A stretch of 51,758 nucleotides of DNA from Deltaproteobacteria bacterium (GCA_021811275.1 JAJZPI010000006.1:1-51758), one strand, 5' to 3'; counted from the first letter of the stretch, positions 1 to 9,225 are shown. Made by a program: numbers and translations. Notes: a model not told the origin generated them from the letters alone.

Positions 1-1
1 C

Positions 2-1363
2 GCCATAGTAGGCCGCCCCAACGTGGGCAAGTCCACCCTGTTCAACCGCCTGACCCGCACCAGGCGGGCCCTGGTTGACGACCTGCCCGGGGTCACCCGC
101 GACCGGCTCTACGGCCCGGTGGAGGCTGATGGCCGGCGCTTCATCCTGGTGGACACCGGCGGCTTCGACCCCCCGGCGGACCAAGCCCTGGCCCACGAGG
201 TGCACGCCCAGATCGAGTTGGCCCTGGCCGAGGCCGACGCGGTGCTTTTCCTGGCCGATGGCCGGGCGGGCCTGAACCCCCTGGACCAGGAGGTGGCTCG
301 CCGGCTGCGCCGCACGGCCAAGCCGGTGATTTACGCCGTGAACAAGGTGGACGGCCCCGCCCAGGAGGACGCGGCCCAGGAGTTCCAGGCCCTGGGGGTG
401 GACGGCCTGCACTTCATCAGCGCCGCCCACGGCCTGGGCGTGCGCGACCTGGTGGAGGCGATTCTGGATGCCCTGCCCGCACAACCAGAGGCGGGCGAGG
501 ATGTTGAGGAAGCGGAGGACGGCCCGGTGCGGGTGGCCCTGCTGGGCCGGCCCAACGTGGGCAAGTCCTCCCTGGTAAACGCCTTGCTGGGCGAAAGCCG
601 GGTGGTGGTTTCCGACATACCCGGCACCACCCGCGACGCCGTGGACACCCCCCTCAGGCGCGGGGGCCGCGACTACCTGCTGGTGGACACCGCCGGCATC
701 CGCCGCCAAGGCAGGGTGGAACGCGGCCTGGAAAAGGCGGGAGTCTTCCGCTCCCTGCGGGCCCTGGAGCGCTGCCACATCGCGGTGTTGGTGGTGGACG
801 CCTCGGAGGGGATCACCGACCAGGATCTGCACCTGGCCGGCCAGGCCCTGGAGGCCAAACGGGGACTGGTGCTGGTGCTCAACAAATGGGACCTCTTGGC
901 CAAGGATCCCGATCGCCAGGAGCAGGTCCGTGAACAGGCCCGGAAGCTGGAGCGCTTCGCGCCCTGGGCTCCGGTGGCGCAGCTGAGCGCCAAGACAGGC
1001 AAGGGGCTGTCTAAACTGCTGCCCTTGGTGGACAAGGTCTGGGCCGACTACGGCAAGCGCCTGGCCACCGGCCCCCTGAACCAGGTCTTGGAGGCCATCC
1101 TGGCCCACCACACCCCCCCGGCCTCGGGCGGGCGCCGGCTGAAATTCTACTACGCCTCCCAGGTCTCCACCCGGCCGCCGACGGTGGTGCTGTTCGTCAA
1201 CGACCCCAAGGCGGTGCATTTCTCCTATCGGCGCTATCTGCTCAACGAACTGCGCCGGGCCCTGGAACTGAGCCACTCGCCGCTGGTGCTCGCCTTCCGC
1301 CAGCGCAGCGGCCGGCGTCAGGGCCGGGGTGCGGCCAACGCCCCCGGGCTTGACAAGCCATAG
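2..1363 (+). CDS. der: Ribosome-assembly GTPase Der (EngA), 5'-truncated by window edge
   Basis: Der is a tandem-GTPase-domain protein needed for 50S ribosomal subunit maturation. The reading frame is open from base 2, and the first codons already encode a G1 motif (GRPNVGKST), so only a few N-terminal residues lie outside the window. The first G domain continues with DLPGVTRD (G2/G3 region), DTGG and NKVD. The second G domain has GRPNVGKSS near base 545, DIPGTTRD, DTAGIRR and NKWD. A C-terminal KH-like domain (about bases 1030-1300) and a basic tail complete the family architecture. About 453 residues are visible, close to full family length. gmhA follows after 70 bases. The 23-25 GTG inside the P-loop is not a real start. 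Confidence 0.96.
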   Translation, partial: AIVGRPNVGKSTLFNRLTRTRRALVDDLPGVTRDRLYGPVEADGRRFILVDTGGFDPPADQALAHEVHAQIELALAEADAVLFLADGRAGLNPLDQEVARRLRRTAKPVIYAVNKVDGPAQEDAAQEFQALGVDGLHFISAAHGLGVRDLVEAILDALPAQPEAGEDVEEAEDGPVRVALLGRPNVGKSSLVNALLGESRVVVSDIPGTTRDAVDTPLRRGGRDYLLVDTAGIRRQGRVERGLEKAGVFRSLRALERCHIAVLVVDASEGITDQDLHLAGQALEAKRGLVLVLNKWDLLAKDPDRQEQVREQARKLERFAPWAPVAQLSAKTGKGLSKLLPLVDKVWADYGKRLATGPLNQVLEAILAHHTPPASGGRRLKFYYASQVSTRPPTVVLFVNDPKAVHFSYRRYLLNELRRALELSHSPLVLAFRQRSGRRQGRGAANAPGLDKP

Positions 1364-1433
1364 CCATCCGGTTAGTTTTAGCCGTTCGATTTCGTAGAAA
1401 TTTCCTTGGTGGATATCCCCGGGGGTCGAAGCC

Positions 1434-2012
1434 ATGCTGTCCCTGGCCACTGCCAGCCTGAAGCGTTCCATCGCGGTGATGTCGGAGTTCGAGGCCGCCG
1501 GCCTGACTCAGTTGGTCAACGCGGCCGAGTTGATCTCCCAGTCTTTGGCCAAGGGGGGCAAGCTCCTGATCTTCGGCAACGGCGGCTCGGCCGCCGACGC
1601 CCAGCACATGAGCGGCGAGATGGTCAACCGCTTCCTCATGGAGCGGCCCAGCCTGCCGGCCATCGCGCTGACCACCGACACCAGCGTGCTCACCGCCATC
1701 GCCAACGACTACCACTTCGACGAGATATTCGTTAAGCAAATAAAAGCCTTGGGCAAAGAGGGCGACGTCGCGCTGGGCATCTCCACCTCCGGCCGCTCAC
1801 CCAACGTGGTCAAGGCCCTGGCCGCCGCCAGGGGCAAGGGCCTCATCAACATCGGACTCACCGGCCGCGAAGGACGGGACATGGAACCCCTGTGCGACTG
1901 TCTGATCTGCGCCCCCAGCGAGGAGACGCCGCGCATCCAGGAGGTCCACGCCCTGGCCATCCATGTCCTTTGCGAACTGGTGGACGTCAAGCTTTTCGGA
2001 CGCGCGCGATGA
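1434..2012 (+). CDS. gmhA: Phosphoheptose isomerase (sedoheptulose-7-phosphate isomerase)
   Basis: This 192-residue protein converts sedoheptulose 7-phosphate to D-glycero-D-manno-heptose 7-phosphate, the first step toward ADP-heptose for the LPS inner core. It is a single SIS-domain protein of normal GmhA length. The family signature GNGGSAADAQHMSGEMVNRF is at about residues 47-66. A phosphate-binding serine-rich loop (ISTSGRSPN) follows, and the C-terminal QEVHALAIHVLCELVD helix carries the expected conserved Glu and His. The stop overlaps the next start (ATGA, 2009-2012), implying translational coupling. With lptD, rmlA and rmlC elsewhere in the window it supports a Gram-negative envelope. 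Confidence 0.93.
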   Translation: MLSLATASLKRSIAVMSEFEAAGLTQLVNAAELISQSLAKGGKLLIFGNGGSAADAQHMSGEMVNRFLMERPSLPAIALTTDTSVLTAIANDYHFDEIFVKQIKALGKEGDVALGISTSGRSPNVVKALAAARGKGLINIGLTGREGRDMEPLCDCLICAPSEETPRIQEVHALAIHVLCELVDVKLFGRAR

Positions 2013-2944
2013 CCATACCCCCCGCCGACTTGAACCGGCTCAGGCTCTCAGACCTGGACCTCCGCCCCTCCAAAGTGCAGACCGCCATGCTGGGCCAGCC
2101 CTGGCAACCCGGCGGCAGCCTGGCTCGGTTCGTGTCCGGACTGCCTCGGGTGCTGGCCGCCGATGACCTGCGCGCCGCCGCCGACGCCATGGCGCGGGCC
2201 CGCCGCGCCGGCCGGCCGGTGATCCTGGGCATGGGGGCCCACGTCATCAAGGTGGGCTTGAGCCCCCTGATCGTCGACGCCCTGGAGCGGGGCATCGTCA
2301 CCGGCCTGGCCTTCAACGGGGCCTGCATGATCCACGACGTTGAGATGGCCCTGGCCGGCCACACCAGCGAGGACGTGGCCGAGGCCCTGGCCGACGGCAG
2401 CTTCGGCACCGCCCGCCAGACCGGCGAGTTCATCAACTCCGCCGTGGCCTCCCGGCCGGAGCTGGGCCTGGGCCGGGCCGTGGGCCAGGCTCTCAACGAG
2501 GCCGCCCCGCCCCACGGGGAGCTTTCCCTGCTGGCCGCCGCCGCCCGCCTGGACCTGCCCCTGTCCGTGCACGTGGCGGTGGGAGCGGACATCATCCACA
2601 TGCACCCCAGCTTCGACGGCGCGGCCACCGGCCGGGCCAGCCACCACGACTTCCGCCTGCTGGTGGCCCAGGTGGGCCAGCTCAAAGGGGGCGTCTTCCT
2701 CAACGTGGGCTCGGCGGTGGTCCTGCCGGAGGTCTTTCTCAAGGCCCTGAGCGCCGCCCGCAACCTGGGGCACGAGGCCAGGGACTTCACCACCGTCAAC
2801 CTGGACATGATCCGCCATTACCGGCCGCTGACCAATGTGGTCAGCAGGCCGGTCATGACCGGCGGCCGGGGCATCAGCATCACCGGCCATCACGAGATAA
2901 ACTTCCCGCTCCTGCTGGCCATGGTGCGCGAGGAGTTGGGCTGA
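2009..2944 (+). CDS. Deoxyhypusine-synthase-like conserved protein
   Basis: This 311-residue protein starts at the ATG that overlaps the gmhA stop by four bases. It has a Rossmann-like, glycine-rich layout: GMGAHVIKVGLSPL at about residues 75-88, a NGACMIHDVEMALAG segment, SEDVAEALADGSFG, then HVAVGADIIHMHPSFDG and a C-terminal GHHEINFPLL segment. The order and spacing recall the NAD-binding deoxyhypusine synthase superfamily, which in bacteria includes homospermidine-synthase-like members. I do not see an obvious equivalent of the catalytic lysine loop, so the reaction is unknown. Coupling to gmhA may mean a role in heptose or envelope metabolism, but that is inference only. Confidence 0.7.
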   Translation: MTIPPADLNRLRLSDLDLRPSKVQTAMLGQPWQPGGSLARFVSGLPRVLAADDLRAAADAMARARRAGRPVILGMGAHVIKVGLSPLIVDALERGIVTGLAFNGACMIHDVEMALAGHTSEDVAEALADGSFGTARQTGEFINSAVASRPELGLGRAVGQALNEAAPPHGELSLLAAAARLDLPLSVHVAVGADIIHMHPSFDGAATGRASHHDFRLLVAQVGQLKGGVFLNVGSAVVLPEVFLKALSAARNLGHEARDFTTVNLDMIRHYRPLTNVVSRPVMTGGRGISITGHHEINFPLLLAMVREELG

Positions 2945-3052
2945 TCTTGCCTCCACCCCCCGGCGGGATTACATTATGGGCGAGCCGCCTTGGGCGGCGC
3001 CAGCATTGATTTTTTAAGGCGGCTTCACGCGCCGTCAGGGGAAGCAAGGGAA

Positions 3053-3268
3053 ATGCCAATCTATGAATACCACTGCGCCAAGTGCGACCAGGACTTCGAG
3101 TGCCTGGTCTTCAGGAGCGATGAAAAAGTTTCCTGCCCCAAGTGCAAGGGCAAGAAGGTCTCGCGCCTGATGAGCGGCTTCGCCCACAAGTCGGCCGGGG
3201 GCAAGATGGTCTCCTCCAGCGGCGGCTGCGCCTCCTGCTCCGGCGGCAGCTGCTCCAGCTGCCACTAG
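3053..3268 (+). CDS. FmdB-family zinc ribbon protein with Cys-rich tail
   Basis: This 71-residue protein begins MPIYEYHCAKCDQDFE and has a second knuckle CPKCKGKK, the typical FmdB/CxxC_CxxC zinc ribbon (about residues 1-40). FmdB was named as a putative regulator in methylotrophs, but most members have no assigned function. The tail is unusual: a Ser/Gly-rich stretch ending in six cysteines and a His (CASCSGGSCSSCH), which could bind additional metal. The ATG at 3053 was chosen over the upstream in-frame extension because MPIYEY is the conserved family start; gcaaggg lies just before it. hemC starts 11 bases after its stop. A paralogue lies at 42484-42705. Confidence 0.88.
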   Translation: MPIYEYHCAKCDQDFECLVFRSDEKVSCPKCKGKKVSRLMSGFAHKSAGGKMVSSSGGCASCSGGSCSSCH

Positions 3269-3279
3269 ACTCCGCGCCC

Positions 3280-4212
3280 ATGTCCGACCTCATCCTGGCC
3301 ACCCGCGGCAGCCAGTTGGCCCTCGCCCAGGCGGGCTGGGTAGCCTCCCGCCTGCGCGAGCTTTCGCCAGGCGTCACCGTTGAACTCAAGGTCATCAAGA
3401 CCACCGGCGACAAAATCCTGGACGTGCCCCTGGCCAAGGTGGGCGGCAAGGGGCTGTTCGTCAAGGAGATCGAGGAGGCGCTGCTTTCCGGCCAGGCCGA
3501 TTTGGCCGTGCACTCCATGAAAGACGTGCCGGCCGAGCTTCCGGAGGGGCTCACCATCGCCTCGGTCAGCGAGCGCGAGGACCCCAGGGACGTGCTGGTA
3601 AGCCCCGGCGGCCTTTCCTTCGAGCAACTCCCCGCCGGCGGGGTGATCGGCACCAGCAGCCTGCGGCGCAAGGCGCAGATTCTGGCCCAGCGGCCCGACC
3701 TCAAGATGGTGGACCTGCGCGGCAACGTGGAGACCCGCCTGCGCAAGATGGACGAGCAGGGCCTGGCCGGGGTGATCCTGGCCGCGGCGGGCTTGAACCG
3801 CCTGGGCCTGAACCAGGCCCCCAGGCATGTCATCTCCGAGCAGGTCATGCTCCCGGCCGTGGGCCAAGGGGCTCTGGGTTTGGAGTGCCGGGCCGATGAC
3901 CAGGCCACGTTAGGCCTCCTGGGCGGGCTGAACCACCCCGCCACCGCCGCGGCGGTGGCCGCCGAGCGGGCCTTCCTGGCGCGCCTGGAGGGCGGCTGCC
4001 AGGTGCCCATCGCCGGCCACGCCCGCCTGGAAAAGGGCATCGTGGTCTTCAAGGGCCTGGTGGCCAGCCTGGACGGCAAGGCGGTGGCCCGGGGCGAGGG
4101 GCTTTCCTCGCCCGAGGAGGCGGCGGTCATGGGCCGGCGGGTGGCCGAGGACGTGCTCGCCAGGGGCGGCCGCGAGATACTGGCCCAGGTCTACGGGGAG
4201 GGCCCGGCATGA
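3280..4212 (+). CDS. hemC: Porphobilinogen deaminase (hydroxymethylbilane synthase)
   Basis: HemC condenses four porphobilinogen molecules into hydroxymethylbilane. The 310-residue protein starts MSDLILATRGSQLALAQAG, the conserved family N-terminus, so the ATG at 3280 is preferred over the longer frame that overlaps the upstream zinc ribbon. The catalytic aspartate is in HSMKDVP (Asp82), and the dipyrromethane-cofactor cysteine is in LEGGCQVPIAGHA (Cys240). The stop overlaps the start of the CobA-HemD fusion (4209-4212), so the two consecutive tetrapyrrole steps are translationally coupled. Confidence 0.96.
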   Translation: MSDLILATRGSQLALAQAGWVASRLRELSPGVTVELKVIKTTGDKILDVPLAKVGGKGLFVKEIEEALLSGQADLAVHSMKDVPAELPEGLTIASVSEREDPRDVLVSPGGLSFEQLPAGGVIGTSSLRRKAQILAQRPDLKMVDLRGNVETRLRKMDEQGLAGVILAAAGLNRLGLNQAPRHVISEQVMLPAVGQGALGLECRADDQATLGLLGGLNHPATAAAVAAERAFLARLEGGCQVPIAGHARLEKGIVVFKGLVASLDGKAVARGEGLSSPEEAAVMGRRVAEDVLARGGREILAQVYGEGPA

Positions 4213-5732
4213 ATGGCAAGGTCTATCTGGTGGGCGCCGGCCCAGGCGACCCCGAACTGCTGACCATGAAGGGCGCGCGCCTGTTGGGCGAGGCCGAGGT
4301 GGTCGTGTACGACTTCCTGGCCAACCCCGAGCTGTTGGCCCTCGCCCCCGAGGGGGCCAAGCGTATCTACGTGGGCAAGAAGGGCGGCGACCACACCCTG
4401 GGCCAGGAGGAAATCAACACCCTTCTCTGCGACTTGGCCGCCCAGGGATTCAAGGTGGTGCGACTGAAGGGCGGCGACCCCTTCGTCTTCGGCCGGGGCG
4501 GCGAGGAGGCCAGCGCGCTCTTCGCCAAGGGCCTGGATTTCGAGGTCGTCCCCGGCGTGACCAGCGCCGTGGCCGCCCCGGCCTACGCCGGCATACCGGT
4601 CACCGACCGCCGCTGCACCACCGAGGTGGCCTTTGTCACCGGCCACGAGGACCCGGACAAGCCCGAAACCACCATCAAGTGGGCCTCCCTGGCCGGCATC
4701 GGCACGGTGGTCTTCCTAATGGGGGTCAAGAATCTGCCCGAGATTTGCCGCCAGCTCATGGCCCACGGCAAACCCGCCAGCACCCCGGCCGCGGCGATCC
4801 GCTGGGGCACCACCCCCGAACAGGAGACCGTGGTGGGCGATTTGGGCAGTCTGCCCGAACTGGTGCGCGAACGAGGCCTCAAGCCCCCGGCCATCACCGT
4901 GGTGGGCCAGGTGGTTTCCTTGCGCGACGAGCTGCGCTGGTTCGACAAGCTGCCGTTGTTTGGCCGGCGGGTGCTGGTCACCCGCACCCGCGAGCAGGCC
5001 AGCAAGCTGAGCACGGGCCTGAAGCGCCTGGGCGCCGCGGTGGTGGAGGTGCCCACCATCGCCCTGGAGCCTCCCAGCAAAATGGGCCCGCTGCTGACCG
5101 CGGTGGAGGAAGTGGAATCCTACGACTGGATACTCTTCACCAGCGCCAACGGGGTGGAGGCCTTCTTCGACGCCCTGGAGGCGGCCGGCCGGGACGTACG
5201 GGCGCTTGCCGAGGCGGTGCTGGGGGCCATAGGCCCGGCCACGGCCCAGGCCCTCAAGGACCGGGGTCTGAACCCCGACCTCACCGCCGCCACCTACGTG
5301 GCCGAAGGGCTATTGGAGGCCCTGGCCGGCCGCGATTTGGCCGGGGCGCGGGTGCTCATCCCCCGGGCCGAGCAGGCCCGCGACGTGCTGCCCGAGACCC
5401 TGCGGGGCTGGGGGGCCGAGGTGGAGGTGGCCCCGGCCTACCGCACCGTGGCCCCGCCCGAGGCCACCGACCAGTTGAAGGCCGCCTTGGAGCGCGGCCT
5501 GGACGCCATCACCTTCACCGCCAGCAGTACCGTGAACAACCTCATGAACCTCCTGGACGAGCCGGCGCGGGAAAGGCTGGGCCAGGCCTCGGCCGCAGGC
5601 GAGATCACCGTGGCCGCCATAGGGCCGGTCACCGCCCAGACCGCCCGCCAGCGGGGGCTGACCGTCCACGTCCAGCCCGACGTCTTCACCATAGAGGCCC
5701 TGGTCGAGGCCCTGGCCCGGCGTTTCGGTTAG
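4209..5732 (+). CDS. cobA-hemD: Fused uroporphyrinogen-III C-methyltransferase / uroporphyrinogen-III synthase
   Basis: This 507-residue fusion covers two steps around uroporphyrinogen III. Residues 1-245 are a SUMT (CobA) domain, with the SAM-binding VGAGPGDPELLT at the N-terminus and the signature VVRLKGGDPFVFGRGGEEA; it makes precorrin-2. Residues about 250-505 are a HemD domain starting GRRVLVTRTREQA, with ILFTSANGVEAF and a late TFTASSTVNN loop typical of uroporphyrinogen-III synthase. There is no CysG-type dehydrogenase/ferrochelatase domain, so precorrin-2 oxidation must be encoded elsewhere. CobA-HemD fusions are common in Desulfobacterota and Firmicutes. They would channel flux to siroheme, cobalamin or alternative heme, which suits sulfite reduction. 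Confidence 0.95.
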   Translation: MNGKVYLVGAGPGDPELLTMKGARLLGEAEVVVYDFLANPELLALAPEGAKRIYVGKKGGDHTLGQEEINTLLCDLAAQGFKVVRLKGGDPFVFGRGGEEASALFAKGLDFEVVPGVTSAVAAPAYAGIPVTDRRCTTEVAFVTGHEDPDKPETTIKWASLAGIGTVVFLMGVKNLPEICRQLMAHGKPASTPAAAIRWGTTPEQETVVGDLGSLPELVRERGLKPPAITVVGQVVSLRDELRWFDKLPLFGRRVLVTRTREQASKLSTGLKRLGAAVVEVPTIALEPPSKMGPLLTAVEEVESYDWILFTSANGVEAFFDALEAAGRDVRALAEAVLGAIGPATAQALKDRGLNPDLTAATYVAEGLLEALAGRDLAGARVLIPRAEQARDVLPETLRGWGAEVEVAPAYRTVAPPEATDQLKAALERGLDAITFTASSTVNNLMNLLDEPARERLGQASAAGEITVAAIGPVTAQTARQRGLTVHVQPDVFTIEALVEALARRFG

Positions 5733-5736
5733 AACC

Positions 5737-7908
5737 TTGACGGCTTCCCGCCCAGGGGCCGATCCCCAGGCCCTGGCCCGCGTGCTTCAGGGCTTGAACG
5801 AGGCCCAGGCCTACGCCGCCGGCCTGGACGAGGGCCCCATCCTGGTCATCGCCGGGGCGGGCAGCGGCAAGACCCGCACCCTGGTCCATCGGGTGGCTCG
5901 TCTGGTGGCCAGCGGCGTGCCGCCCTCGGCCATCCTGCTTCTCACCTTCACCCGCCGGGCGGCGGCGGAGATGCTGGCCCGCGCCCGCGAGCTGATGCCC
6001 GCCAGCGCGGGGGTGGAGGGCGGCACCTTCCATTCGCTCTGCCATCGCCTGCTCCGCCAGCACGGGTCCCGCCTGGGCCTGGCCCGGAACTTCACCATCA
6101 TCGACCGCGCCGACGCCGAACAGATCCTGCGCGGAATCGTGGAGGAGCGCGGGCTCAAAAGCCGCGGCGACAAGCGCTTCCCCAAGGCCTCGACCCTGGC
6201 CGATCTCATCAGCCGTTCGCGCAATCTGGAAAAGGGTCTGACGGAGATCATCGAGGAGCGGGCCGCCCACCTGGCCGCCTACACCGAGGCGGCGCTCACC
6301 GTGGAGCGGGCCTTCGAGGCGGCCAAGCGCGAACAACAGCTGGTCGACTACGACGACCTGCTCTATCTTAGCGAGCGCCTGCTCAAGGAGAACCCCGGCC
6401 TGCGCCAGATGCTCGCGGAGCGCTGGCGCTTCATCCTTGTCGATGAATACCAGGACACCAACGCCGTGCAAGCCCGCCTGGTGGAGCTCCTGGCCGGCCC
6501 GCGTAAAAGCGTCATGGCCGTTGGCGACGACGCCCAGTCCATCTACCGCTTCCGGGGCGCTCGCCTCAGGAACATCCTGGAATTCCCCAGCCGCTTTCCC
6601 GGCACCCGCCTGGTCAAGCTGGAGCAGAACTACCGCTCCACCCAGGCCATCCTGGACCTCACCAACCAGATCATCGCCGGCGCGGCCCAGCGTTTCGACA
6701 AGCGCCTGTTCACCGAGCTGGGCCAGGGCGCAGCGCCCGAGCTGCTGCGCCCCCGCGACGAACGCGGCCAGTCGCGGATTGTGATGGAGCGCATCCGCAG
6801 CCTCCTGGACGAAGGCGAGCCCGCCGATCGGATCGCGGTGCTCTTCCGAGCCTCCAACGACTCCTACGACCTGGAGGTGGAGCTGACCGCCGAGGGCCTG
6901 GCCTATGTCAAGCACGGCGGGCGGCGCTTCCTGGAGGCGGCCCACGTCAAGGACGCCCTGTCCCACCTGCGGGTGGCCATGAACCCCCGCGACTACCTGG
7001 CCTGGCAGCGCCTACTCATGCTGCTGCCCGGGGTGGGGCCCAAGAAGGCCCAGCAGGTCATCGCCCGGGTGGTCGCCGCCGGCGACGAGGGCTCGGAGGA
7101 AATCGACGCCGCCCACGCCCTGGCCGCCCTGCCCGAATCCCTGCGCGGGCCCCAGTTCGAGGAACTGGGCCGGCTGATGGAGCTGCTCTGCCGGCCTGGG
7201 GCAGACCCCCTGGAGGCGGTGGAGGCGGTGCTAACCTATTACGAGCCGCTCTGCCGCGACGCCTACGAGGACCACCCCCGCCGGCTGCGCGACCTGGGCG
7301 AGCTGCCCGGCCTGGCCCGGCAGTACGCCACCCTGCCCGAGTTCATCTCCGAGGTGGCGCTGGACCCGCCCTCAAACTATGCCGACGAGACGGCCGGCCC
7401 CCGGCTCACCCTGTCCACCATCCATTCGGCCAAGGGCCTGGAGTGGCGGCACGTCTTCCTGCTCTGGGCCTGCGACGGCCGCCTGCCCGCCTTCCCTTCC
7501 CTGGACGAGCCCGAGGCCCTGGAGGAGGAACGGCGGCTGATGTACGTGGCCAGCACCCGGGCCCAAAAAACCCTGACCATCTGCGCGCCCCGCGAGTATT
7601 ATGGCCGCGGACAGGGCCTGATGCAGATGCGCCTGTCGCGCTTCCTGGAAGACCTGCCGCCCCGGCTGGTACGGGAGGAGGCCGGCGCTCGGCCGGTCTT
7701 CGCGGTGCCGGAGCCCGCTCCCGCGCCGGCCACCCGGGGCAGCCAGTTCCAGAACCGGCCCTTTCCGGTAGGCCGGCGGGTGTCCCACGCCGCCTTCGGC
7801 CAGGGCAAGGTCATGGGCTATCAGGGCGACAAAAAAATCATCGTTCACTTCGACCGCCTGGGGTTGAAGATCCTGCTCCTGGAATACGCCAATCTCCAGC
7901 CGGCCTGA
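5737..7908 (+). CDS. UvrD/PcrA-type superfamily 1A DNA helicase
   Basis: This 723-residue 3'-5' helicase has all SF1A motifs: Q motif (LNEAQ, residues 20-24), Walker A AGAGSGKT (39-46), TFTRRAAAEM (Ia), DEYQDTN (motif II, from residue 236), VGDDAQSIYRFRGA (III), QNYRST (IV), STIHSAKGLEW (V) and MYVASTRAQ (VI). The C-terminus (VGRRVSHAAFGQGKV to the end) is a Tudor-like domain like the one by which PcrA/UvrD contacts RNA polymerase. The most likely start is the TTG at 5737, four bases after the cobA-hemD stop; no upstream in-frame ATG is available. Roles in excision repair and in removal of RecA or stalled complexes are expected from the family. It could be named uvrD or pcrA. Confidence 0.93.
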   Translation: MTASRPGADPQALARVLQGLNEAQAYAAGLDEGPILVIAGAGSGKTRTLVHRVARLVASGVPPSAILLLTFTRRAAAEMLARARELMPASAGVEGGTFHSLCHRLLRQHGSRLGLARNFTIIDRADAEQILRGIVEERGLKSRGDKRFPKASTLADLISRSRNLEKGLTEIIEERAAHLAAYTEAALTVERAFEAAKREQQLVDYDDLLYLSERLLKENPGLRQMLAERWRFILVDEYQDTNAVQARLVELLAGPRKSVMAVGDDAQSIYRFRGARLRNILEFPSRFPGTRLVKLEQNYRSTQAILDLTNQIIAGAAQRFDKRLFTELGQGAAPELLRPRDERGQSRIVMERIRSLLDEGEPADRIAVLFRASNDSYDLEVELTAEGLAYVKHGGRRFLEAAHVKDALSHLRVAMNPRDYLAWQRLLMLLPGVGPKKAQQVIARVVAAGDEGSEEIDAAHALAALPESLRGPQFEELGRLMELLCRPGADPLEAVEAVLTYYEPLCRDAYEDHPRRLRDLGELPGLARQYATLPEFISEVALDPPSNYADETAGPRLTLSTIHSAKGLEWRHVFLLWACDGRLPAFPSLDEPEALEEERRLMYVASTRAQKTLTICAPREYYGRGQGLMQMRLSRFLEDLPPRLVREEAGARPVFAVPEPAPAPATRGSQFQNRPFPVGRRVSHAAFGQGKVMGYQGDKKIIVHFDRLGLKILLLEYANLQPA

Positions 7909-7926
7909 GCCAGAAGCGAGCGCGGC

Positions 7927-9225
7927 ATGGACGAATACCAAAAGGCGCTGGCGCGCCTCTACGAGTTGCAGAAGTTCGGCATCAAGCTGGGGCTCTCATC
8001 CACCGAGAACCTGCTCCGGCGGCTGGGCGACCCCCATTTGGAGCTCAAGTGCGCGCACCTGGCCGGCACCAACGGCAAGGGCTCGGTGGGAGCCATGCTG
8101 GAGGCCACCCTGCTGGCCGCCGGGGTCAAGGCCGGGTTCTACACCTCCCCGCACCTGATCCGCTTCAGCGAGCGCTTCCGGCTGGCCGGGGCCGAGATTG
8201 GCGAAAAACAGGTGATGGACCTGGCCGAGGAGGTCTGGGGGGCGGTGGACATGCGCGAGCCCCCCACCTTTTTCGAGTTCGCCACCGCCCTGGCCTTTCT
8301 TTACTACGCCCGTGAAGGGGCCGATTGGGTGATCCTGGAGAGCGGCTTGGGCGGACGCCTGGACGCCACCAATATCTGCCGCCCGGCGGCCACGGTCATC
8401 ACCAACATCGGTTTGGAGCACCAGGAATACCTGGGCCGGAACCTGGCCGCCATCGCCTCCGAGAAAGCCGGCATCATCAAGCCCGGCGTTCCCCTGGCCC
8501 ACGGGGTCACCCAGCCCCCGGCCCGGCGGGCGGTGGAGGAGCGGGCCGCCGAGCTGGGCGCGCCCTTGCTGCGCCTGGGCCGCGAGATCCGGGTGCGCCG
8601 GGCCGGCGATGGCCGCTTCAGCCTGCGCGGGGCGCGCTGGCACCTGAGCGGGCTGGCCACCAGCCTGGCGGGCCGGCACCAGCCCATGAACGCCGGACTT
8701 GCGCTGGCCGCGGCCGAGGCCCTGGCCGCGGCCGGAGCGCCCATTTCGCCCGAGCACTTCCGGCGCGGGCTAACGGAAACCCGCTGGCCGGGACGCCTGG
8801 ATCGGCTGCCCCAGGCTCCCGGCGAACCGGCCCTCTGGCTGGACGGCGCGCACAACCTGCCCGCGGCGCGCGCGCTCCTGGACAGCCTGGATCTGGTGCG
8901 CGGCGACCGCCGGCCCCTGGTGATGGTGCTGGGGGTCATGGCCGACAAGGACTATCGGAGCATCCTGGCCGAGCTGGTACCGGCGGCGGACTTGGTGGTC
9001 TACTCGCGGCCGGCCTACAGCCGCGCCGCCGAACCGTCCGTCCTGGCCGCCGCCGCCCCGGCCGGGGCCCCGCCAGGCGAGGTGGTGCCGGAGCTGGGCC
9101 GGGCCCTGGCGCGGGCCAAGGAGCTGGCCGGCCCAGAGGGCGTGGTGCTGGTGACGGGATCGCTCTTCACCGTGGGCGAAGCGCTGGCCATACTGCGCGG
9201 AATTCATACAACCGACTTGCCTTAA
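7927..9225 (+). CDS. folC: Bifunctional dihydrofolate synthase / folylpolyglutamate synthase
   Basis: FolC adds glutamate to dihydropteroate and then extends the polyglutamate tail of folates. The 432-residue protein has the Mur-ligase-like fold: P-loop AGTNGKGSV (residues 46-54), the folate-loop segment FYTSPHLIRFSERF, the LESGLGGRLDATN motif with TNIGLEHQEYLG, and the C-terminal ligase domain with LDGAHN. The ATG at 7927 lies 18 bases after the helicase stop. It sits in a plus-strand run with no promoter-sized gap between hemC and lptD. Confidence 0.95.
   Translation: MDEYQKALARLYELQKFGIKLGLSSTENLLRRLGDPHLELKCAHLAGTNGKGSVGAMLEATLLAAGVKAGFYTSPHLIRFSERFRLAGAEIGEKQVMDLAEEVWGAVDMREPPTFFEFATALAFLYYAREGADWVILESGLGGRLDATNICRPAATVITNIGLEHQEYLGRNLAAIASEKAGIIKPGVPLAHGVTQPPARRAVEERAAELGAPLLRLGREIRVRRAGDGRFSLRGARWHLSGLATSLAGRHQPMNAGLALAAAEALAAAGAPISPEHFRRGLTETRWPGRLDRLPQAPGEPALWLDGAHNLPAARALLDSLDLVRGDRRPLVMVLGVMADKDYRSILAELVPAADLVVYSRPAYSRAAEPSVLAAAAPAGAPPGEVVPELGRALARAKELAGPEGVVLVTGSLFTVGEALAILRGIHTTDLP

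Noticed and set aside
23-25. GTG as the der start codon
   Set aside because: It encodes the Val inside the first G1 motif (GRPNVGKST) and the frame is open to the window edge, so the true start is outside the window.
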